Shown here in pieces: positions 7,074 to 16,100 of a DNA stretch of 18,320 nucleotides. Location: the NCBI GenBank assembly GCA_000432995.1, contig HF972613.1, positions 9,204 through 27,523 of the forward strand, in the 5' to 3' direction. The notes below the pieces were generated by a model. That model worked only from the letters and a program-made list of their open reading frames with translations, was not told where the DNA came from and searched no databases. Position 1 is the first letter of the stretch. The number at the start of each line of letters is the position of its first letter. The translations under genes were made by a program, and so were the position numbers. This DNA is from Clostridium sp. CAG:1013. Lineage in GTDB: Bacteria; Bacillota; Clostridia; Oscillospirales; Acutalibacteraceae.

Positions 7074-7074
7074 A
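7061..7074. promoter_or_regulatory. LacI-type operator 1
   Basis: GTTTATCGGTAAAA is a near-palindrome with a central CG (core TTTATCGGTAAA, one imperfect base pair), the usual form of a LacI/GalR-family operator. It is flanked on the left by TGAA, as is the inverted copy at 7094-7107. Confidence 0.7.
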
Positions 7075-7093
7075 ATTAGAACCGTCTATTTCA

Positions 7094-7107
7094 GTTTAGC
7101 GATAAAC
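7094..7107. promoter_or_regulatory. LacI-type operator 2
   Basis: GTTTAGCGATAAAC is palindromic except for one central base pair. Its reverse complement, GTTTATCGCTAAAC, matches operator 1 at 12 of 14 positions. The centres of the two sites are 33 bp apart, close to three helical turns, which suits cooperative binding or a small loop. Confidence 0.72.
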
Positions 7108-7201
7108 CTTCATCTGGCCCAAGAATACCACCTATTCACCAATATGTCAAGAAACAATTTTGTTATTTTCACAAAAATATGTAACACAATTAGTTTTTTT
7201 G

Positions 7202-7230
7202 TTGCTTTTCCGTATCTTTAATGTTATACT
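7202..7230 (+). promoter_or_regulatory. Promoter of the GH31 gene
   Basis: TTGCTT (7202-7207), 17 bp, then TATACT (7225-7230) preceded by TGT as an extended minus-10. The start is expected near 7237 with a leader of about 84 bases. A small hairpin (AACGGG at 7285-7290 with CCCGTT at 7297-7302) lies just before the ribosome site. Confidence 0.78.
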
Positions 7231-7320
7231 CGTTTTGGCTTTGGGGAGAGCATGCCATCAACTTACACAAATCCACCACCTACAAACGGGTGCATTCCCG
7301 TTCTGGAAAGGAGTTATTTT

Positions 7321-9609
7321 ATGAAGATCCAAAACTACCATTATCTCAATCAGGAAATCGATGTTTCCGAACAGTTCGCTACCATTGGGAACGTCCATTA
7401 CAATGCCCAAAAACTGGAGGGATTTGATCCCGCCACGGGCGTTGGTCAACTGCGCTATGCTCGGTTCGAGCGGAAGGGACGCATGGGCTTTAACATGTAC
7501 AGCACCCCCTTCGAGCCTACCCAGTCTTGGGCGTTCCCGCCTGCCTATCCTGACGATCCCGCCTACCCCTTCTCCGTATCTCTGGTAGGGGAGAATGTGG
7601 TGCGGGTGCGTACTACCTGCCGCAGCGGGGATCTGTTAGAAAACCGGGATGCCCAGTCCCTGATGCTGGACGGCGCCCCTGAGGCTTTGCCCTTGGCGCC
7701 TGTGGAAGCGGACGACGCTCACGCGGTTTACCGTACCACCAAGCTGGAAGTGGAGGTACGCTACGATCCTTTCCATGTGATCCTCCGTGATGCACATGGG
7801 AAAGAGCTGACCAAGACTCTCCACGCGTCTGACTCCAAGTGCCTGCAAAACTACAATCCCATGCCGTTTTCTTACGTGCGGTCTTCTGACGACATGCGGA
7901 AATACCCGGCGGTGAGTTTGGAATCCCATCCCGGAGAGCATTATTACGGCTGTGGCGAGAGCTTCACCAAGCTGGACAAGAGCGGTCAGAAGTTGATCCT
8001 ATGGACTAAGGACGCCAACGGCGTGGAGACCCGGGACGTTTACAAACCTGTGCCTTTCTTTATGAGCTCTCGGGGCTATGGTGTGTTCTATCATACGACC
8101 TGCCCCATGACCTTGGATTTTGCTTGTGATTACGCTCAGGCCCAGACCGCTTTTATGGGGGACGAAGGCATCGACCTGTTCCTGATCGTGGGCACCCCCA
8201 AGGAGATCCTGGGGTCCTATACAGAGCTCACCGGTAAGAGCCCGGTTCCTCCTCTGTGGAGCTTTGGACTGTGGATGTCCCGCATCACCTACAAGAGTGA
8301 AGAGGAAGCCAGGGAGGTAGCCCGGGAGCTGAAAGCTCACCGCATCCCCTGCGATGTGATCCACTTGGATACAGGCTGGTTTGAGGAGGATTGGCTGTGC
8401 AACTATAAATTCTCTCCCAGCCGATTTGACGATCCCAAACAGATGATCGCCGACCTGAACAAAGAAGGCTATCGGGTATGCCTGTGGCAGATCCCCTATT
8501 TCACCCCCAAAAACGAGTTCTTCCCCGAGCTGGTAGCCAAGGGTCTGGCTGTGAAGGATGCCGACGGCAACCTGCCCACGGATGACGCGGTGCTGGATCT
8601 GTCCAACCCCGAGACCGTCAAATGGTATCAGGAGAAGCTGGGCGGCTTGTTTGAACTGGGTGTATCTGCTATCAAGGCAGATTTTGGTGAAGCGGCGCCG
8701 GTCACTGGCGTGTACGCTTCCGGTGCCTCCGGGTTCACCGAGCACAACCTGTATCCTCTGCGGTATAACAAGGCTGTGTACGATGCCACAATGGAATACC
8801 GGGGCGAGGGCGTGATCTGGGGACGTTCCGCCTGGGCGGGCAGCCAGCGGTATCCTCTCCATTGGGGCGGCGACTGCGAGAACAACGATATGGGTATGCT
8901 TTCCTCTCTGCGGGGCGGTCTGTCCTTTGGCGCTAGCGGATTCTCCTATTGGAGCCACGATGTGGGCGGCTTTGTTCGGGAGAGTACGGAAGAGCTTTAC
9001 AATCGCTGGACGTTCATGGGCATTTTCACCTCTCACATGCGGTGTCACGGCCAGCCTCCCAAAGAGCCCTGGGCTTTTTCACAGGAGTTCTGCGATTCTT
9101 TCCGCCATATGGTGGAACTGCGCTACCGTCTGATGCCTTATATCATGGCCCAGAGTGTTCGGTGCTCCCAGCAGGGTCTGCCCTTGCTGCGCGCCATGTT
9201 CATTGAATGCCCGGATGATGAGACCTGCGCCGCTTTGGAGGATCAGTATTTCTTCGGCGATGATATTCTGGTGGCGCCTCTCTTTGAGGCTGGCGATTCC
9301 CGCCGGGTGTATCTGCCTGCTGGGACTTGGGTGGAACTGGGCACTGGTAAGGTCTACGAAGGAGAGCATTGGCATACGGTTCAGACGTCGGTGTACCCTG
9401 GACTGGCCTTTGTAAAGGCGGGTGCTGTGCTGCCTATGGCAGAGCCTGTCCTCACCACAGACAATCTGGATTGGTCTACAGTGAAAAATGTTCTGTTTAC
9501 TGATGGAAAAGCCACCGTGCACGGTTGGGCGTACTGCCCTGATACCCGTGCTGTGGAGCCCATCGCTCCCGATGCACCTACAGTTTCCTGTGGGAATGTG
9601 AATTGGTAA
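7321..9609 (+). CDS. GH31 alpha-glycosidase, probably alpha-xylosidase (YicI-like)
   Basis: This 762-residue protein is close in length to E. coli YicI (772). The N-terminal beta-sandwich part runs to about residue 300, the catalytic barrel begins near GLWMSRITYKSEEEA, and C-terminal beta domains follow. The barrel shows CDVIHLDTGWF, the nucleophile motif IKADFGE (Asp454) and the acid/base region GRSAWAGSQRYPLHWGGDCE (Asp518), followed by GFSYWSHDVGGF. The KADFGE motif and YPLHWGGDC block resemble alpha-xylosidases more than ordinary alpha-glucosidases. No signal peptide is visible, so it acts in the cytoplasm on imported oligosaccharide, removing alpha-linked xylose or glucose from the non-reducing end. 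The start at 7321 is set by GGAAAGGAG seven bases upstream; the frame opens earlier at 7252 but without such a site. It is divergent from the transporter. Confidence 0.93.
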   Translation: MKIQNYHYLNQEIDVSEQFATIGNVHYNAQKLEGFDPATGVGQLRYARFERKGRMGFNMYSTPFEPTQSWAFPPAYPDDPAYPFSVSLVGENVVRVRTTCRSGDLLENRDAQSLMLDGAPEALPLAPVEADDAHAVYRTTKLEVEVRYDPFHVILRDAHGKELTKTLHASDSKCLQNYNPMPFSYVRSSDDMRKYPAVSLESHPGEHYYGCGESFTKLDKSGQKLILWTKDANGVETRDVYKPVPFFMSSRGYGVFYHTTCPMTLDFACDYAQAQTAFMGDEGIDLFLIVGTPKEILGSYTELTGKSPVPPLWSFGLWMSRITYKSEEEAREVARELKAHRIPCDVIHLDTGWFEEDWLCNYKFSPSRFDDPKQMIADLNKEGYRVCLWQIPYFTPKNEFFPELVAKGLAVKDADGNLPTDDAVLDLSNPETVKWYQEKLGGLFELGVSAIKADFGEAAPVTGVYASGASGFTEHNLYPLRYNKAVYDATMEYRGEGVIWGRSAWAGSQRYPLHWGGDCENNDMGMLSSLRGGLSFGASGFSYWSHDVGGFVRESTEELYNRWTFMGIFTSHMRCHGQPPKEPWAFSQEFCDSFRHMVELRYRLMPYIMAQSVRCSQQGLPLLRAMFIECPDDETCAALEDQYFFGDDILVAPLFEAGDSRRVYLPAGTWVELGTGKVYEGEHWHTVQTSVYPGLAFVKAGAVLPMAEPVLTTDNLDWSTVKNVLFTDGKATVHGWAYCPDTRAVEPIAPDAPTVSCGNVNW

Positions 9610-9632
9610 CGTCACTTTAAATATAGGCTCCT

Positions 9633-9675
9633 AAAAAAGGAACGTCCTGGCCGAGAGTCAGGACGTTCCTTTTTT
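9633..9675 (+). terminator. Strong rho-independent terminator after the GH31 gene
   Basis: A 17 bp perfect inverted repeat (9633-9649 with 9659-9675) is GC-rich toward the loop and ends in TTTTTT, with AAAAAA on the other side, so it can also act on the minus strand. It isolates the sugar locus from the adhesin gene. Confidence 0.93.
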
Positions 9676-10077
9676 ACTGAATTTTATGTGTAAAAATTAT
9701 AAATTTAATATAAATTGCTGCGATAAAGAACGCTATCAACAAATTAATTTTCAGCATTATACTTATAAAAATAATATAATGTTATAAATTTATGTGAAGT
9801 ATAGATTGATCGAAACGGGAAGAATTTTATTGCTTTTTGTCGAATAATAACAATTTTTCGGATGTAATAAGATGGAATTGGTTATTCTTTCGTTCAATTT
9901 CTAGTCAATTTTGAGCTGGTGATCTTGTGTTTTTGGACAGTTAATGGTAAAATGTAAAAAATTATAGATTATTTGTGTAAAGATCAAATTTCAGTTGCTT
10001 GAGGTCTGGAAGATTTTGTTATAGTTTACAAAAGTAATTTGTGTTGTATTTGTGCCGCAAAGCAGGAGGGTAAAGAT
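9676..10077. other. Very AT-rich 400 bp upstream region of the giant surface-protein gene
   Basis: No gene was found on either strand. The region is far richer in A and T than the genes on both sides, with many A/T runs and a weak imperfect inverted repeat near 9755-9781 (CATTATA facing TATAATG). It holds at least two promoter candidates for the downstream gene. It may be a binding zone for nucleoid or global regulators (inference). Confidence 0.6.
9925..9953 (+). promoter_or_regulatory. Candidate promoter of the surface-protein gene
   Basis: TTGTGT (9925-9930), 17 bp, TAAAAT (9948-9953) with TGG as extended minus-10. It gives a leader of about 118 bases. A second candidate is TGT plus TATAGT at 10020-10025, closer to the gene but with a poorer minus-35. 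Confidence 0.55.
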
Positions 10078-10167
10078 ATGAAAAAGAAGCGGTTATTCGG
10101 ATTGCTGATTGTAGTCTGTTTTTTGTTTGTTGGTCTGGCTGCAGGACTGATTGCTCAAGCGGTAGGT
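10078..10167 (+). other. Signal peptide of the surface protein
   Basis: Residues 1-30: a lysine/arginine-rich start (MKKKR), the hydrophobic core LFGLLIVVCFLFVGLAAGLI, then AQAVGA with small residues suited to signal peptidase I. It has no YSIRK/GS motif. The exact cut site is uncertain. Confidence 0.85.
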
Positions 10168-13100
10168 GCTGGTCGGAACGATCTAGGTGACGGAAGAATC
10201 ACCAAGAACGTGCACTGGCAAGATAACAACAATGAGAGTGAAAGACGGCCTGCGACCGGGGAGTTTCCTGCGCCTGTGCTGACTGTTACAGTGGGCGGCC
10301 AAACCTATACCGAACAGCAAGCGGAAGAAGCAGGAATTTTGAAGCAGCTTCTGGATCAGCTGCAGCTTTCCGCATGGCCCGAGGCTGCTGTTTCCGAAAC
10401 AGGTGTAGGTGTTTGGACGGTCCAATATACGGACCTGCCCCGAAAGGCATATGACAAGGATCAGCTGGATGAAGATGGAAAACCAAATTTGAATGATCCA
10501 GATGATCCCGAGAGCGGAACTGTGGCACCTTCCTTAGACGTTACCTGGGATGCGGCTCCTTCGGATGTGGATGGGTACGAAACCATTTACGCTGGCACTG
10601 CCACTGGTGGCGGCGGCATGCAGGTAGGCGAAGATGACTGGTATTACCTGTTGGACGCTAATTTAACCTTTACCCTTGATCTGCGCAGAGGTGCGGTGAA
10701 GTCTTTGCCGGGGATCACTCAGGCAATTTTGGAAGAGTTCGTTTTGCAGGCGTCCTTTGAATTAGACGCTGAAGGTAATCCGGAGTGGCGTGATATTAAA
10801 CTCTCCGATTTTGAAAAAATAGAATACGCTACGGTCACGTTCCAGGTGAAAAATGAGAACGGCGAATGGGAAGACTGTGATTTTGGCGCTTCGTATGATG
10901 AGGTTTATGACGATGTCCGTATGGCAGTTACAATTCCTCGTTACACCATCAACGGAAGTTATGTCACCTATCGCGTGTCGGAAGCATCTGACGATACAAC
11001 GGAAAGCAAAAAGCTTGACTACGATTTGGAGGATGTTACTGGTTCTTCGGAAGATTATTTTGCTATCAGCTATGACAATACCCATGCCACAAATCATGGT
11101 GGCTATACGGATGGCGCGTATGACGGCGGCTCGGTGATTCTTACCTTGACCGGGACGGTCGATTATAAGGCCCAAAAGGTATGGCAGGATAATGGTGATA
11201 ATCAAGACCGTCCCGAAGTGGAGTTCCAGCTTTGGCGCTATCGCGCGGGTGAGGATATCAACAGTGCTGCCGCAGTCCGGGATAGTAAAGGTGATGTGTA
11301 TTCGATAACCATTGAGGCCGGAAGCCAGGAAGAGTCCGTTGCCCTTTCTTTCCCCGATGAAGAGTCTGCCGAAACCCTTCCCAAATATGACGCGGAGGGC
11401 CATCGGTATATTTACGTGGTAAAGGAGACAGGCCTTACCAGCGGTTACTCCCAGGTGTTCGGCACGGTGGACGATAACGGAAGCGTCAGCGGCGATGTGG
11501 TTTTGGATCTGGATAAGGAAACCGGTTTGGTTACAGCTGATGGCATTCGCGAGAGTGGTAATACATATCTGTACAACGGTGGCACATTAAACAATGTTCG
11601 CAGCGGTTCGGTGGAAGTCCCCGCCACCAAGACTTGGAACGCGTCGGCTTTCCAAGCGGGTTTTGATGGTGTTACCGTGGAGCTGACCCTCCAATGCCGG
11701 CTGGCGGGACCCGATGGAGGGTGGATTGACGTAAAGGATTCGGACGGCAACCTGGTTACCCTGACCATGACAGATTTTACCTCGGAAAATCTGTCTGGTT
11801 TGACGGACAGTGCATCCGCTCCCAAATATGACAATAAGGGCCGGGAGCTGGAATATCAATGGGTTGAAACAGCAGTTTATCAAAATGGAATCGACAAGTT
11901 AAACGATGATGGAACCTTCACTTTGACGCAAAGCGGGAATATCCCTCAAAGCGAAGAGAATCCCGATACGAACAGAGATGTAAGTTATGCTTCTGTGGTT
12001 ACACAAGGTGAGGACGGCGAAACAGTCATCACCAACTCCTTGACGGGCTCTATTTACTACCAGGTGGACAAGTGGTGGGCCATGACTGAGGAACAGGTGG
12101 CAGAAGCCGGTGGGGAAGGGGCTCTTCAGGCAGACCCCGCCAATTACTATAAGGGAGCCAGTGATACCTGGTACACAAAGCTGCGCGGGGGCGAAGCCAA
12201 CTTTGCCCTGTACCGTCTGGAAAGCGGCCAGGCTATGGATGCCACGTCTACGCCCTATCTGAAATTCACTATGACAGCGGACGGTGTTAGCATTACGCAG
12301 GGAGCTACGGATGGAGCCGTTGTTACAGTAAGTAAATCGGAAAACTGGTTTGCACAGCTGGATGGTCTGCCGGAATTTGACCAGGGCGGCCGCCAGTATG
12401 AGTATGTGCTGGTGGAGCTTGGAGCCACCCCCACATACGATACCTCCCGCTATGTGCCAGGTTACGAGACCACCGTGTACAACCCGGTAGAGCCTGGCAA
12501 TGCGCTGCTGATTTTGGTACAGAAGCAGTGGATTGATGACAGCGATACCGACCACCGGGGTGCTGTGAAAATCGGGGTGTACAATAAGCACACAAACGAT
12601 GAGGTTGGCAGTGTGACCCTGGACAACGGTATTTGGTATGATTGGGTCACGGTTCCGTATGATCCTGATAGCACCGAAGATGGTGCCATACATGGGATTA
12701 AAGATGTCTATTTGAAAGAAACTTCAGTAGGTACATCGGAAGTTAGCTATCAAGATTTAAATGGTGGCGATCTGGACTTTTCCAATTGGCCAAATGTGAC
12801 CGGTTATGTCACCACAAACTATCACCGGTATGAGGTGACTTATTCTGACTTTAAAGAGATCGAGGGTACGTCCAACAGCTACCAGGCGACCGTCACCAAC
12901 CGGCGTCTTGGCAGTGTGGACGTGACCGTGGAAAAAACATGGAATTCCGGCGATGGTACAGAAGCTAAAGCGCTTGAGAGTGCTTTGAATGCTGCCGGCA
13001 TGAGCCTTGCCCTAAAATTGGAATTCCATCCCAGTACGCCTTCAACAACCGAGAACGGGTTTGCCATCTCTTATGAGGGTGTAAAAGACGATAATATGGG

Positions 13101-16100
13101 TGACACAGTGCGCGTGGGAGGCAGTGAAATCGTTCCCATACAGAATGAACAGGGAGCTGCTGTGGATGCCATCCAAAAAGTCTCTGTACCTAAGAGTGAA
13201 GCTGAGAAGAAAACAAAGTACTATTTCCATAACCTGCCGAAGTACGATATGACCGGCACTGTGGTACGTTACACGGTAATGGAAGGGTTGGTTGACAGCA
13301 GCGGTCAATTCTACACTTTCCAAGAGTACAGCGCGCTTGATTCCAAGGATTCAAACTTGGTGAATGCCCTGGAAAACTGGAGCATGACCGTGACGGAAGG
13401 AGACTATACGGCTTCCCATGGCAGCATGCAAGGCGGGCAAGAAGAAAGCGATGCCCAGCAAATGCTTGCTACAAACTCTTTGGTAGGTGTCAAGGACGTG
13501 AATTGGCACAAAGAGTGGAAAGACGCGTACGCTTATGAAAACGGTCAGCGTCCTGACATTTACCTGGACATTTACCGCAAGGTCCACACCGCTGAAACCA
13601 ATACCCAACTGGAGCTTTACCAGAAGGACTACCACTGGGTTCCTGGGGATGGTGATGCTGTAAATAATTGGACCGCTGTACTGGAAAATCTGCCCAAGTA
13701 TGACAGCTTGGGTTATGAGATCATCTACTACGCGGTAGAGCGTACCGTGGTGGACGTAACACGGTTTGATTACGCACCGGCGCAGTATTGGTGGAAGAGC
13801 GGTGATACTGAAGTTCAGATTGGCAGCCGCGTAGAAGTGAGCAACGATGAATATACGGCGTGCCTGAAAAATGTTGTAAATCAAGATGGTGAATCCGGGA
13901 ATCCCTATGGGGATGACTCCGGTTTCAACTACGCCCTAAAAGAAGAGGGAATCTTCCGCAATACGCTGGAGGGTAATCCAAACTTGAGTGGCCAAAAGCT
14001 GTGGGAAAATGTGCCAAAAGCTTTTAAGATGGTAGATCTGCCGCCGGTCACGTTTGCAGTGTATCGTGGGCTGGCAAGCGATGAAACGGTGGATACTGCC
14101 GTTGACCCAGTGGCAACCCTGAAGGTCACGGATTGGGCCAGTGCCTTTGAAAACGGGTCCTACCAGTTCCTAGTAGCCTATGAAGGCGATTGGAGCATGG
14201 AGAAAGAAAATGGGAGCACTGTTTACACGGGAGTGGGAACGGACAATGCCGGCCACACTATTACCGTGGAGGCGGATGGCACAGTAACATATGACCCGGA
14301 CACCTCCAAGCCTACACCCCTTCCCAAGTATGATGAGAATGGTCAGCTCTACACTTATGCCATGGTGGAGAAGAGCATTACCTTGAAAAAGGCGGATGGA
14401 ACCTTTGTCGAGGTGGATTTGACGGGCCTGGAGAGTGACCCAAATAAAGAGCTGTTCAACAGTATCTTCTCTTCGGCATCCATTTCCGCGGGCACTTATT
14501 TGGCTAAGAACAGTTATATTCTGGACCAAAACGGTGAGCTTACCGTTCAGAAGTGGCTGAAGCTGACAAAAGAAGGGGAGGAATACGTATACCCCGCTGT
14601 CACTGTGGAGCTGTCCCGGTCCTATACCGGAGAGAGTGACACCCCTGTGTCGGAGGTGGTTGGTACACACACCTGGACGTCAGCGGAAGTGAAGGCTGCT
14701 TTTGAAGCGCAAACCTCTCCTGCAGATGGCTGGGTGCTTCTGGACGCTTACACGTTCACGGACCTGCCCATTTACGCGGTGAACGGTGAACAGTACACCT
14801 ATACCGTAACAGAGCAAAAGGACGACTTCCTGGAAGGTTATGACACCTGGGCGGTGGCAAGTGAACTGCCGGATGCCACGGACAGAGACAAGGCCATGGA
14901 AGGTAACATGAGCGATTCTGTTACTGGCCTCCATGCCACAGAAGCAGTGGAAGGCGAGTCTGACCGTGTAGATGCCACGTTCATTAACAGTTATGATATC
15001 GATGCGGGCGGCATTGTGCTGAAAGGCACCAAGGTGTGGGACGACTGGGATAATAACCAGTTTCGGCCGACGATATCCAATGGTTCTGTAACCGAAATTA
15101 CATTGACGGTGAAACGCCATGCGGATAGCCAGCCGGGACAGAATAATCCCATAGGGGAGCAGACACTGGAATCTAAGAAAGACTACACTGTCACCTGGAC
15201 CGAAGATGCTGATAATAAAACCTGGACTTACACTATTAAAGCGGCAGGTAACAGCAAGCTGGACCAGTATGCCCCCAACGGCATGCCCTGGATCTATACT
15301 GTGACGGAGAAGATGGAGTCTCCTTATGATTCCATTTACAGCGTAAGCGGCGGCACTAAAACTTTTGATGCCAGTAAAGCCAAAGGTGACCCATTGACTG
15401 TGGAAAGCACTTCAAAGATCACCAACACCATGAAAACCAACGTCAGCTACAAAAAGACCTGGCAGAGCGGCGCGAACGAAAATGCGTCCTTGGAGAACTT
15501 TGGCGAAGTGACTGTTACTGTGAAGCTGCAAGTGAAAACTCAGCCTAATGGTACAGGCAATTGGAGCGAGTGGCAGGATGCTAGTACTTATAGCGACTTA
15601 GAAAAGGTACTTGGAAACGAATATGTGTATACTGCCACCATGAGTAAGTCAACAGGGAAATGGAGCGGAAGCTTTACAAGTCTGCCCAAGGCCATCGTTT
15701 CCCAGGACGGTTCCCACACCCTGCTGCAATACCGTGTGGTGGAGACAGAGATCACCTACACGCTGCCTGAGGGAGCTGAGACCAAGATAAGGGTTACCTG
15801 TGACGAGAATGGTACCTATACTCTAACTCCAGATTCCGGTACCTTAATCACAGGGGTAAGTAGTACGGGGAACAATATTACCAACACTCTGGAAACGGTG
15901 GATTTGCAGGTTACCAAGGTGTGGGAGGATAGCAACAACCACTACAACACCCGTCCCGAAGGTGATGCCGCAGATTGGGAAACCACCTTCTTGGTGCAGT
16001 ACAAAGACCAAGATGTAGGTGTTTGGTCTGCCTATTTGGTAAATGACCCTGATAGAGCGGGAGGTACCATCCCCTTGCTGGTCACTGTGAGCGGTGCGGA

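Noticed and set aside
7999..9048. A 349-codon minus-strand frame inside the GH31 gene
   Set aside because: It is antisense to conserved catalytic sequence, has no recognisable domain, and follows from codon bias of the real gene.
10171..11163. Thioester adhesin domain at the tip of the surface protein
   Set aside because: Only one cysteine is present in the head, and its context (WEDCDFGASYDE) does not show the Cys-Gln pattern of thioester domains.
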